Source of the DNA: Poindextera sp036272595
GTDB lineage: Bacteria > Pseudomonadota > Alphaproteobacteria > Caulobacterales > Caulobacteraceae
Assembly (NCBI GenBank): GCA_036272595.1
Contig: DATAYM010000017.1
Span: 1 to 64,000 of the forward strand
Length of the DNA stretch: 64,000 nt
Direction: 5' to 3'
In this document: one piece after another, positions 8,654 through 16,253 of the stretch
How positions within the stretch are numbered: the first letter of the stretch is position 1
Layout of the letters: each line of letters starts with the position of its first letter
Position numbers and translations under genes: made by a program
Notes under the pieces: generated by a model
Databases searched by the model: none
Told to the model about the DNA's origin: nothing
Seen by the model: only the letters and a program-made list of their open reading frames with translations

Positions 8654-9787
8654 CTAGGCCTCTACCAACAGCTCGAGATCGAGGTCGTCGGCCGCGGCCG
8701 CCAGGCGGTCGGACCAGCAGTCGAACAGCGCCACGGTGCGCTGATTTTCCCTGTCGATCACCGGATACCCCTCGACCCAATAGACAAGGCTGAAAAGCAT
8801 CGCGCGGCGATAGTCGCGGTGGCATTGGTCGAAGCTGTAGCCGGCCACGCCGCTACGGGTGAGCTTGTCGTGGTAGCGGCGCAGCAGCGCCGTCTCCTTG
8901 GCGCGGCGCAGCGCCGTCGGAACCGCGCCGCCCATCAGGTAGCCGACGTCGAACGGTCCGCGCGCCTGCATGACCACCTGCCAATCGATCACCGTCAGCT
9001 CCGGACCGGCCGGCGTCTGGCGGAACATCAGATTGTCCACCCGGAAGTCACCGTGGTTGAGGGTGAGCGGCTCGGCGGCGATGGCGGCCAGCAGCGTCTC
9101 GATCGCATGGCCGACCTTCGCGGCGATCCGGGCAAGCCCTGCATGGCCGCGGCCCTTCAGGCCCTCAAGCGCGGCGGGCAGGCAGGCGCGATAATTCTCG
9201 GCCACATGGGCATAGGGCGCCTCGGCGACCGGGGGCATCACCGGCCGCAGCTCCGCCAGCCGCGGATCGGCCCACCAGCGCGCATGCAGGGTGGCGATGC
9301 CGTCGATGGCCGCGGTCAGCTCGTCCAACGAAATGCCGGCCACCTGGTCGGGGCTGACGGCGGGCGCAAGGTCTTCCATCAGGATCACGAAATCGCCGGT
9401 GGCGGAATTGAACGCGGAAAAGTAGTGCGCCGGCGTCCGAAGCGCGATGGCGCCGGCGACCTCCTGGTAGAAGCGGGTTTCGCGCTCGTACATGCCATAG
9501 GCGGCGCAGACCTCGCGGATCTCGGGGCTCGACGAGCGGAGCTTGGCGATCAGTGTGGCCGGCCCGGCGCCGCCGTTCGGCGCGTAGCTCAGCCGCAACC
9601 GGTGCAGCTCGGCGACGACGCCGATCCCTTCGCCGATCCGTTCCATTTCGACGGCGACGACATGGGCGTCGGGACGTCCGCCCGCGGCGAGCGCCTGGGT
9701 GACCCATGCGGCGGTCAGGCCGTCGGGCGCCTGGGGGATGACCGGGGTCGCCGCATCCAGGCGGGCGGCGGTCGCCGGGGGGCTCAT
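8654..9787 (-). CDS. Phosphotransferase family protein (APH / ecdysteroid-kinase-like)
   Basis: A 377-aa kinase-fold protein. LNHGDFRVDNLMF is the Brenner-type catalytic loop (Asp and Asn), VIDWQVV supplies the metal-binding DW-x motif, and FVILMEDL is the hinge region. Such proteins phosphorylate small hydroxylated molecules; in the ecdysteroid-kinase-like branch these are steroid-like alcohols. Its ATG overlaps the stop of the P450-MFS gene (ATGA), so it is the last gene of that operon and may phosphorylate a product of the upstream oxygenases. Substrate unknown. Confidence 0.85.
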   Translation of the reverse strand: MSPPATAARLDAATPVIPQAPDGLTAAWVTQALAAGGRPDAHVVAVEMERIGEGIGVVAELHRLRLSYAPNGGAGPATLIAKLRSSSPEIREVCAAYGMYERETRFYQEVAGAIALRTPAHYFSAFNSATGDFVILMEDLAPAVSPDQVAGISLDELTAAIDGIATLHARWWADPRLAELRPVMPPVAEAPYAHVAENYRACLPAALEGLKGRGHAGLARIAAKVGHAIETLLAAIAAEPLTLNHGDFRVDNLMFRQTPAGPELTVIDWQVVMQARGPFDVGYLMGGAVPTALRRAKETALLRRYHDKLTRSGVAGYSFDQCHRDYRRAMLFSLVYWVEGYPVIDRENQRTVALFDCWSDRLAAAADDLDLELLVEA

Positions 9788-12282
9788 GTGCGGGCCCCCG
9801 CGGCGGCCACGCGGCGGCCCAGCACGATGAAGGCGGCGAGGCCGATGGCCGTGGTGGCGGCGAACAGGGCGTAGAGCGGCAGATAGCCGTGGCCGCCCGT
9901 CAGCAGCGCGCCGGCCAGCATCGGTCCAAGCGCTCCGCCGACGGCGAGCGCGGCGGGCATCAGCACCGCGACGTGGCCACGCTCATCGGCCGAGGCGATG
10001 ATGCCCATCTGGTAGGCGAGCTGGAAGTTCCACAGTCCGGCCGCGAGCAGCAGGCCGGCGAAGTAGGCCGCCAGGCCATGGCCGAACTGCAAGGTGCCGA
10101 CGCCGACCAGCGCCAGGCCCATCCCCGTCGCCAGCGGTTTGATGCGCCCGAACCGGTCGCCGAGGCCGGCGGCGGCGAGGCCGGCGAGGCCGCTGACCGC
10201 CAGGCCGATGGTCAGCAGCACCGCGCCGGTGCGGCTGTCGACGCCGAAGCTGGGCGCCATCTGCGAGACGAAGGCCCAGAGCGCCGAGAGACCGGCGAAG
10301 GAGACGAACAGGGCCGAGAGGCCGAGCCACGGCGCCCAGTCACGCAGCAAGGGAGCGCCTCCGCCGGCGCGGCGAGCCATGCCGAACCGCTCCGCCGGGG
10401 GCGTCAGCGCGCGGCCGGACGGGATGGCGGGCAGGCCGATCAGCGAGACCACGCCGACCACGCCCGCAAGCGTCAGCGCCGTGCCGGCGAATCCCCAGCG
10501 CGCCGTCACGAAGGCGGTCAGGCCCATCAAGGCCGCGACCGCGAGGAAGACCTCGCTGGCGAGCTTCACCCCGAAGGCGCGGTCGGGTTTGTGGTTCTCC
10601 GACACCACGGCGATGCTGACGGTGTAGAGCAGCCCAAGCCCCGCGCCCGCCGCGACCAGGGCGGCCAGCAGCGCGCCATAGGAGCTGATCGCCGCGCAAC
10701 CGGCGAGCCCCGCCACCGCGACCGCCGTTCCCACGCCGACGATGTGTCGCCAGTTGAAGCGGCCGATCCACTGGTTGGAGGTTGCGGCGACCAAGCCGAA
10801 TCCCGCCAGGAAGCTGGAGCCGACCATGCCGATCTCGCCGTCGGTGAGCGAGAAGCGCGCGGCCGCCGCCGCCAGCAACGCCGGCATCACGTTGAACAGC
10901 AGTCCGCCGGCGGCGGACACCGTGCACGCCGCGGCCAGCGCCGCCAATGGCTGGCGATAGAGGGTGGGCCGGCTGAGCGGCGGCCGTGTCGCCGCGTCCG
11001 CCGGCTCCGGCCGCGCCGGCTGCGTCTCGGACGGCGGAATCCGCACCTCGAGACTCGCGTAGCCCTTGATGAAGGGGTTGGCCAGCCGCACGGGTTCGCC
11101 GACCACCTCGATCACCGGATAGCGCTTGAGGATTTCTTCCCAGACGATGCGCAGCTGCATCTCGGCCAGCCGGTTGCCGACGCAGCGGTGGATGCCGAAG
11201 CCGAACGACATGTGCTGGCGAGGCCGTTCACGGTCGATGAGGTATTCGTCGGCCCGCTCGATCACCGCCTCGTCACGGTTGCCCGAGACGTACCACATGA
11301 TCACCTTGTCGCCCTTGGCGATGCGCTTTCCGCCAAGCACGGTGTCCTGGGTCGCGGTGCGCCGCATGTGCGCCAGCGGCGTCTGCCAGCGGATGGTCTC
11401 GGAGACCATCGAGGCGATCAGCTCCGGATGGTCGCGGAGCTTCTGGTACTGGTCCGGGTTCTGATTGAGCGCCAGGACGCTGCCGGTGATGGTGTTGCGG
11501 GTGGTGTCGTTGCCGCCGACGATCAGCAGGATGACGTTCCCCAGGTACTCCATCGGCGTCATGTCCCTGGTCGCCTCGGCGTGCGCCAGCATCGAGATCA
11601 GGTCGCCGGTCGGCTCGGCGTTCACCCGCTCGTTCCAGAGCCTGACGAAGTATTCGAGGCACTCCATGAGCACCGCGATCTGCTCTTCCTCTGTCTCGAC
11701 CAGCTCGCCGGGCGCGGGGAGGACGCTGGAGACGTCGGACCAGTAGGTCAGCTTGCGCCGGTCCTCGAACGGGAAGTCGAACAGGGTCGCCAGCATCTGC
11801 GTCGTGAGTTCGACCGAGACCTTCTCCACCCAGTCGAAGCTCTCCCCGATGGGCAGTTCGTCGAGGATCCTGGCCGCGCGGGATCGGATCAGCTCCTCCA
11901 TGCGCTTCAGGTTCGCTGGCGCGACGATCGGGGCCACCGCCTTGCGCTGGGCGTCGTGCCGGGGCGGGTCCATGGCGATGAACATCGGCAAGGCGACGTC
12001 TTCGGCCTCGTCCAGAATGGTGATGTTGCGGTGCGACGAGAACAGCTCGTGGTTGGTGTCCACCGCCATGATGTCGTTGAACCTGGTCACCGACCAATAG
12101 GGGCCGAACTGGCTCTCGCGGCAGAAGTGGACCGGGTCTTCCCGGCGCAGCCGCTCGAAATAGGGCCAGTGGCTGTCGGTCCGCCAAAGCTCCAGGTCGC
12201 TGACGTCGATGTCCTCGAGCGGGATGGTCGCCGCATCCTGCATCGCCTTGATCTTCGGGGCGACGCCGCCGTCATCCGCCAT
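9784..12282 (-). CDS. Fusion protein: CYP153-like cytochrome P450 plus MFS transporter
   Basis: 832 aa in one frame. Residues about 1-416 are a complete P450: I-helix GGNDTTRN (256-263), ExxR Glu295/Arg298, and heme loop FGFGIHRCVG with Cys367. FGPYWSVTRFNDIMAVD and GNRLAEMQLRI resemble CYP153 alkane/fatty-acid omega-hydroxylases. A proline-rich linker (about 417-442) leads to residues 443-832, an MFS domain of about 12 helices with GDRFGRIKPLATG as its conserved loop. No ATG, GTG or TTG lies in frame between the domains, so a separate MFS gene is not hidden here. The electron partners (ferredoxin and reductase) are not encoded nearby. A sequencing frame error could in principle have joined two genes, but the linker reads smoothly. 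Confidence 0.85.
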   Translation of the reverse strand: MADDGGVAPKIKAMQDAATIPLEDIDVSDLELWRTDSHWPYFERLRREDPVHFCRESQFGPYWSVTRFNDIMAVDTNHELFSSHRNITILDEAEDVALPMFIAMDPPRHDAQRKAVAPIVAPANLKRMEELIRSRAARILDELPIGESFDWVEKVSVELTTQMLATLFDFPFEDRRKLTYWSDVSSVLPAPGELVETEEEQIAVLMECLEYFVRLWNERVNAEPTGDLISMLAHAEATRDMTPMEYLGNVILLIVGGNDTTRNTITGSVLALNQNPDQYQKLRDHPELIASMVSETIRWQTPLAHMRRTATQDTVLGGKRIAKGDKVIMWYVSGNRDEAVIERADEYLIDRERPRQHMSFGFGIHRCVGNRLAEMQLRIVWEEILKRYPVIEVVGEPVRLANPFIKGYASLEVRIPPSETQPARPEPADAATRPPLSRPTLYRQPLAALAAACTVSAAGGLLFNVMPALLAAAAARFSLTDGEIGMVGSSFLAGFGLVAATSNQWIGRFNWRHIVGVGTAVAVAGLAGCAAISSYGALLAALVAAGAGLGLLYTVSIAVVSENHKPDRAFGVKLASEVFLAVAALMGLTAFVTARWGFAGTALTLAGVVGVVSLIGLPAIPSGRALTPPAERFGMARRAGGGAPLLRDWAPWLGLSALFVSFAGLSALWAFVSQMAPSFGVDSRTGAVLLTIGLAVSGLAGLAAAGLGDRFGRIKPLATGMGLALVGVGTLQFGHGLAAYFAGLLLAAGLWNFQLAYQMGIIASADERGHVAVLMPAALAVGGALGPMLAGALLTGGHGYLPLYALFAATTAIGLAAFIVLGRRVAAAGART

Positions 12283-12312
12283 GGGGTTGCTCCGTGCGAT
12301 TTTGCGTTGCGA

Positions 12313-12708
12313 TCAGGCGAGCGCCGAGCCGGCGACGGCGACGGCGCGGATTTCGACCAGGAAGTCCGGGCTGGCGAGTTGGGTCACGCCCACCGCCGTC
12401 CACGACGGGTAGTTCTCGGGGAAGAACTCGTCCTTGACGGCGCTGAACGCGCGCATGCCGCCGCGCAGGTCGGTATGGAAGGTGTTGAGGTCGACGACAT
12501 CGCCGAGCGTGGCGCCGGCCTGCGCCAGCACGGCCTTCAGGCCCTCGAACGCCAGCCGCGCCTGGGCGGCCATGTCCGCGCCCGGCTTGCCGGCCGCGTC
12601 GATGCCCACCTGGCCGGAGACCCAGATCAGGTCGCCGACGCGCGTCGCTTGCGAGAAATGGTAGCGGTCGTAGAAGCCGCCTTCGCCCTTGATCAGTGTC
12701 CGCTGCAT
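12313..12708 (-). CDS. RidA family protein (YjgF/YER057c/UK114)
   Basis: 131 aa, normal size for the trimeric RidA fold. RidA enzymes deaminate reactive enamines and imines; relatives in catabolic clusters act on pathway intermediates. Visible features are VGDLIWVSGQVG and the C-terminal FLVEIRAVAV strand that usually carries the catalytic arginine. GGGAGGGA precedes the ATG. It lies 30 bases upstream of the P450-MFS gene and 40 bases downstream of the desaturase on the same strand, suggesting a role in that operon. Confidence 0.85.
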   Translation of the reverse strand: MQRTLIKGEGGFYDRYHFSQATRVGDLIWVSGQVGIDAAGKPGADMAAQARLAFEGLKAVLAQAGATLGDVVDLNTFHTDLRGGMRAFSAVKDEFFPENYPSWTAVGVTQLASPDFLVEIRAVAVAGSALA

Positions 12709-12748
12709 GGGTCCCTCCCTTCGTTTCTTAATTGCCGATTACGGCCGC

Positions 12749-13663
12749 TCAGTCCGCCGATCGGTCGCGCGCGAAGCGGCCGACCATCAGTCCTTGGATC
12801 CGCGAGCCCTTGTCGACCAGCGTCGGCCGCAAGCGCCGATAAAGGCGCGCGTAGTTGTAGAAGGGCACGCTCGGCCAAAGGTGATGCATCAGATGCAGGT
12901 TCTGCTGCAGGGTCAGCAGCGCCCCGCCCGGCCAGAGGCTGATGCGTGTATTGAGATACCGCTCAGTGTGATCGAACGGGTAATGCGGCAGCCACTGGAA
13001 GAACACCGCCAGCAGCAGGGCGGCGATGCGGGTCGGGATGAAGAACAGGCAAAGCCAGTCCAGGGTGTGACCCGACCAGACGGCGAGGCCGAGCGACGCC
13101 AGGGTCGCCAGCGAGACCAGCGTGTCCTGCGCCACCTCGGCGGGCTGCATGGCGCCGGCCAGGCTCTGGTATTGCGCCGGGTCCAGGCGCCGCGCGAGCG
13201 GCAGCGGGATCAGCGACGTCGGCACATAGATCAGCATTTTGACCAGCAGCTGAGCGAAGGTCCCTTTGACGAAGATGTCCGGGTCCTGGTCGGTGTTGGT
13301 GTGGGCGTGATGCAGCAGGTGCGTGCGCATCAGCATCGGCCAGCTTAGCCCCATCCCCAGCGCGCCGACCCAGCCGACCAGGCTGTTCAGCCAGCGCAGA
13401 CGCGGCGCGCCCGGCGCGAGGTTGCCGTGGATGCTCTCGTGAACCAGGGTGTAGTGCGCGTAGGAGACGAGCGACAGGACCGGCGTGCAGACCCACAGCG
13501 GCAGCTGGCGGCTGAGACCGGCCGCGACCAGCGACCAGAACAGCGCCGGCAGCGCCACGGCGAGCGCCAGGGTCGGCCAGGCGACGGCGGGCGACAGCTC
13601 CTTGGCGAGGCGCTTTTCCTCGGCCGGGGTGGACGTCGCCCGGACGGCGGTCAAGACGCTCAT
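12749..13663 (-). CDS. Fatty acid desaturase family protein (membrane di-iron)
   Basis: 304 aa, integral membrane protein. Three histidine boxes for a di-iron centre are present: HESIHG, HLLHHAHTN and HLMHH. The superfamily includes acyl desaturases, carotenoid hydroxylases/ketolases and alkane hydroxylases, so the reaction (desaturation or hydroxylation) is open. The start MSVLTAVRATST overlaps the stop of the dioxygenase gene by 4 bases (ATGA), so the two are translationally coupled. A longer upstream frame exists but is only the shadow of the dioxygenase gene. Confidence 0.85.
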   Translation of the reverse strand: MSVLTAVRATSTPAEEKRLAKELSPAVAWPTLALAVALPALFWSLVAAGLSRQLPLWVCTPVLSLVSYAHYTLVHESIHGNLAPGAPRLRWLNSLVGWVGALGMGLSWPMLMRTHLLHHAHTNTDQDPDIFVKGTFAQLLVKMLIYVPTSLIPLPLARRLDPAQYQSLAGAMQPAEVAQDTLVSLATLASLGLAVWSGHTLDWLCLFFIPTRIAALLLAVFFQWLPHYPFDHTERYLNTRISLWPGGALLTLQQNLHLMHHLWPSVPFYNYARLYRRLRPTLVDKGSRIQGLMVGRFARDRSAD

Positions 13664-14496
13664 CTGAGTTGCTCGAACACCGGCGAGCGGAACGGCTCGC
13701 CGTCGGTCAGATGCGCCAGCTCCTCGCGATAGAGCACGCCCTGGCGCGGATAGCGCGCCTTGCTCTTCGCCGGCAGCGAGCGGAACTTCGCATCGTCGCC
13801 GAAGAAGCGCAGCACCAGGGTGTGCCGGTCGGGGAAGTCCTGGTCGACCGGTCCGCCGCCGTGCAGCGAACCCGGATGCAGCACCACGATGTCGCCAGGC
13901 TGGCCGGCCCAGGAGAGGATGTCGTAGGCGTTCGGGTCCAGCCTGCGCTCGGCCTCGATGTCCGGCAGCCGCGGCAGGCCGGATTCGCTCCCGTGCAAGG
14001 GCGCGGTGGGGTCGTTGGCGTCCCGGAAGTCCGTGCCGTCGTAGAGCACGCCGCGGTGCGAGCCCCTGACGATCTCCAGCGAGTTGGCCTTCGGCACCGC
14101 CTCGAAGCTGATCCAGGCGTTGGCCCAGTGGTCGCCGGCCCAGGGAAGGTAGGAGGTATCCTGGTGCCAGGGCGAGCGGCCGCCGACGCCGCCCTTCTTC
14201 ATGAACACCTCTTCGGCGAAGTACCAGACGTGCCGGGAGCCCCAGAGGTCGGCGAACAGGTCGCCGAACGGGATCGCCGCCGCCAGCCTCTTCAGATGCT
14301 CGGCCGCGCGCGGGTTGGCGTTGTCGTTGTGATGCTCCTTGTCCGTGCCCGGAAAGAGGGTGTGGGCCGCGGGACCCGGATTGGCGATGTTCCAGTCGAA
14401 GGCGGCCCGGCACATGGCCAGTTGTTGCCGGTCGAGAAACCCCTCGATCATCACCGCGCCGTCACGGGCGAAGGCTTCGCGTTTGGATGGGTCCAT
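13660..14496 (-). CDS. Phytanoyl-CoA dioxygenase family protein (first copy)
   Basis: 278 aa from the ATG at 14496, chosen because GGGAG sits 7 bases upstream; a GTG at 14526 is an alternative. It is a non-heme Fe(II)/2-oxoglutarate oxygenase. WHQDTSYLPW contains the H-x-D iron ligands, and HPGSLHGGG supplies the distal histidine. Family members hydroxylate branched acyl-CoAs and many natural products. It is the first gene of the operon that continues through the desaturase, RidA and P450-MFS, and its promoter holds a TetR-type palindrome (14547-14570). Confidence 0.88.
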   Translation of the reverse strand: MDPSKREAFARDGAVMIEGFLDRQQLAMCRAAFDWNIANPGPAAHTLFPGTDKEHHNDNANPRAAEHLKRLAAAIPFGDLFADLWGSRHVWYFAEEVFMKKGGVGGRSPWHQDTSYLPWAGDHWANAWISFEAVPKANSLEIVRGSHRGVLYDGTDFRDANDPTAPLHGSESGLPRLPDIEAERRLDPNAYDILSWAGQPGDIVVLHPGSLHGGGPVDQDFPDRHTLVLRFFGDDAKFRSLPAKSKARYPRQGVLYREELAHLTDGEPFRSPVFEQLR

Positions 14497-14546
14497 TGTT
14501 TCGCTCCCGAGCGATGCGATAACCACGGCCTAGCACCGTTCATTGA

Positions 14547-14570
14547 TTTACACAACATATGTCGTGTTAA
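14547..14570. promoter_or_regulatory. TetR-type operator, site 1
   Basis: TTTACACAACATATGTCGTG and the following TTAA form a palindrome centred on CATATG, with 10 of 12 base pairs matching. It lies between the first dioxygenase and the TetR gene. A near-identical site occurs at 16226-16251, supporting it as the binding site of the TetR protein encoded at 14611. Confidence 0.75.
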
Positions 14571-14610
14571 ATAGATGGCCATGCGGCGAGAGACGACGGA
14601 GGAGAATCGC

Positions 14611-15252
14611 GTGTCGGACGCAGGAACGAAATCGGCCGATGCGCCCGCGCCGCCACGCAAGCGCGGGCGGCCGGTCGGCAATCGGGAGGCCAGGAGCGGT
14701 GAGTTGATCTCGGCGGCGCGCGCCGTCATCGCTCGCCACGGCTATAGCGGCGCGACCGTGCGCAAGGTGGCGGAGGAGATCGGCGCGACCACCGGCGCGG
14801 TCAGCTACTATTTCGAGAACAAGGAGGCGATGGTCCTCGCCGTGGCCGAGGCGCTGTTCGACGAGTTCGATGCCTGGCTCCTGGCCCAGGGCGACGCTTG
14901 CGACCCCAAGGCGCTCTGCGGCAGCCTGATCAATTGGACCACCCTCGGCGGCGGCGAGGCCTGGCTGGTCTGCCTGCAGTTGCTGGTGGGCGCCCGGGGC
15001 GACGCTGCGCTGGCCGGCGTGATCGCGCGACGCAACAGCAACTTCATGGCCAATCTGACCCGGCTTCTCGAACGCGGTCAGGCGCAGGGCCTGATCCGCC
15101 GCGACTTCCCGGCCGACGTGCTGGCCGACCAGCTCAGCGCCATGGGCGACGGCTGGGCGCTGACCTATCCGCTGGAGCCCGAGCGCTTCGCGCACGGCCG
15201 CATCCAGCACCTGGTGGACAGCGCCGCGGCGATGCTGGCGCCCCCACGCTGA
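14611..15252 (+). CDS. TetR/AcrR family transcriptional regulator
   Basis: 213 aa from the GTG at 14611, preferred because GGAGGAG (14598-14604) lies 6 bases upstream; ATG codons at 14575 and 14581 have no such site and abut the operator. The N-terminal helix-turn-helix reads SGATVRKVAEEIGATTGAVSYYFENKEAM. A long lysine/arginine-rich tail (PPRKRGRPVGNREA) precedes it. The gene is divergent from the first dioxygenase operon and convergent with the second dioxygenase. Both of those promoters carry the same palindrome, so it probably represses them and itself. Confidence 0.88.
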   Translation: MSDAGTKSADAPAPPRKRGRPVGNREARSGELISAARAVIARHGYSGATVRKVAEEIGATTGAVSYYFENKEAMVLAVAEALFDEFDAWLLAQGDACDPKALCGSLINWTTLGGGEAWLVCLQLLVGARGDAALAGVIARRNSNFMANLTRLLERGQAQGLIRRDFPADVLADQLSAMGDGWALTYPLEPERFAHGRIQHLVDSAAAMLAPPR

Positions 15253-15271
15253 CAGCTTTGGGCCGAGAGCT

Positions 15272-16174
15272 TTAGGCCGGCGCGTGGTTCCTGGCGCCGA
15301 CGCCTTGCAGCGCCGGGCCGCCCCGGTCCCGCAGCAGGTGGATCGGATCGACCATCTGCCCGTCGACCTCCACCCAGCCCATGTGGTTGGTCCCGGCCGA
15401 CCAGCCGAGCAGGCGCTGGATATCCTCCGGGTAGCTGGCGACGACCTCCGGCGTCAGCGCCAGGTACATGTTCTCCTCCTGCCGCACGTTGGCGGCGTCG
15501 AGCGCCAGGCCGGCCGCCGCCCGCCACTCGCCGGCCGTCACGTTCGCCCCGCCGGCGTGGAAGGTCGAGCCGAGGAAGATCAGCGCCGAGCCGGCCTTCA
15601 TTTCGGTCGGAATCGCCTCCGACCTGTCCGGCCGGCGCTCGTCGTCCCAGAGATGGCTTCCGGGAATGACCAGCGTGCCGCCGTTCTCGACCGTGAAGTC
15701 GGTGACGGCGCAGATCACCTGCAACCGCCCCTCGCGGCCGCCGGTCGGATGGCGCCAGAGGAAGGCGGTGTCGTCACGGTGCAGCGGCTGCGCCGCCTGC
15801 CCCGGCCCGAGCTGGATGGCTTGGGTCACCCCGATGCGGATGTCGGCCGCGACCGGCCGGCGACGGTCGCCCACCCACACGTCGCGCGGACGGCACAGGA
15901 AGTGTTTCGCCGCCGGCAGGTAGAGCGGATGGGTGGCGATGGCGACGCAGTGGCGCGTATGGGCGAACAGGGCGCCCAGCCGCCGCGTCCGGAAGCCGGA
16001 GAAAGCATCGCGCCCCTCCGCCTGGCGCTGCAGGAGCGGGATAAGGTCGGCGCGCAGTCCGGCCAGGGTTTCCGGCGCCAGGAAGCCTTCGATCACCACG
16101 CCGCCGTCCGCCTCCAGCGCCGCCACGACGTCGTCGACCGAAGCGGCTTCGGAAAGCCTGCTTAACCCAGCCAT
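15272..16174 (-). CDS. Phytanoyl-CoA dioxygenase family protein (second copy)
   Basis: 300 aa from the ATG at 16174, which has GGGAG about 8 bases upstream. PLHRDDTAF contains the H-x-D iron motif and STFHAGGANVT the distal histidine of a 2-oxoglutarate oxygenase. It is only distantly similar to the copy at 13660, so it probably acts on a different position or substrate. Its promoter contains the second TetR-type palindrome (16226-16251), placing it in the same regulon as the P450-MFS operon although the TetR gene lies between them. Confidence 0.88.
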   Translation of the reverse strand: MAGLSRLSEAASVDDVVAALEADGGVVIEGFLAPETLAGLRADLIPLLQRQAEGRDAFSGFRTRRLGALFAHTRHCVAIATHPLYLPAAKHFLCRPRDVWVGDRRRPVAADIRIGVTQAIQLGPGQAAQPLHRDDTAFLWRHPTGGREGRLQVICAVTDFTVENGGTLVIPGSHLWDDERRPDRSEAIPTEMKAGSALIFLGSTFHAGGANVTAGEWRAAAGLALDAANVRQEENMYLALTPEVVASYPEDIQRLLGWSAGTNHMGWVEVDGQMVDPIHLLRDRGGPALQGVGARNHAPA

Positions 16175-16225
16175 GATGCGCTCCCTTGCCGACGCCGCGG
16201 ACGTCATGCGTAGCAGGAAAGTCAA

Positions 16226-16251
16226 TTTAACACAACAGATGTTGTCTAAAA
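16226..16251. promoter_or_regulatory. TetR-type operator, site 2
   Basis: TTTAACACAACAGATGTTGT followed by CTAAAA is an imperfect palindrome nearly identical to the site at 14547. It lies upstream of the second dioxygenase and ends 2 bases beyond the stop codon of malate synthase G. Confidence 0.72.
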
Positions 16252-16253
16252 CA

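Noticed and set aside
9784..12282. Separate MFS gene within the P450-MFS frame
   Set aside because: No ATG, GTG or TTG in frame between the P450 end and the first membrane helix.
9889..12942. 1017-codon open frame on the plus strand
   Set aside because: Antisense to the P450-MFS and RidA genes, no recognisable motif.
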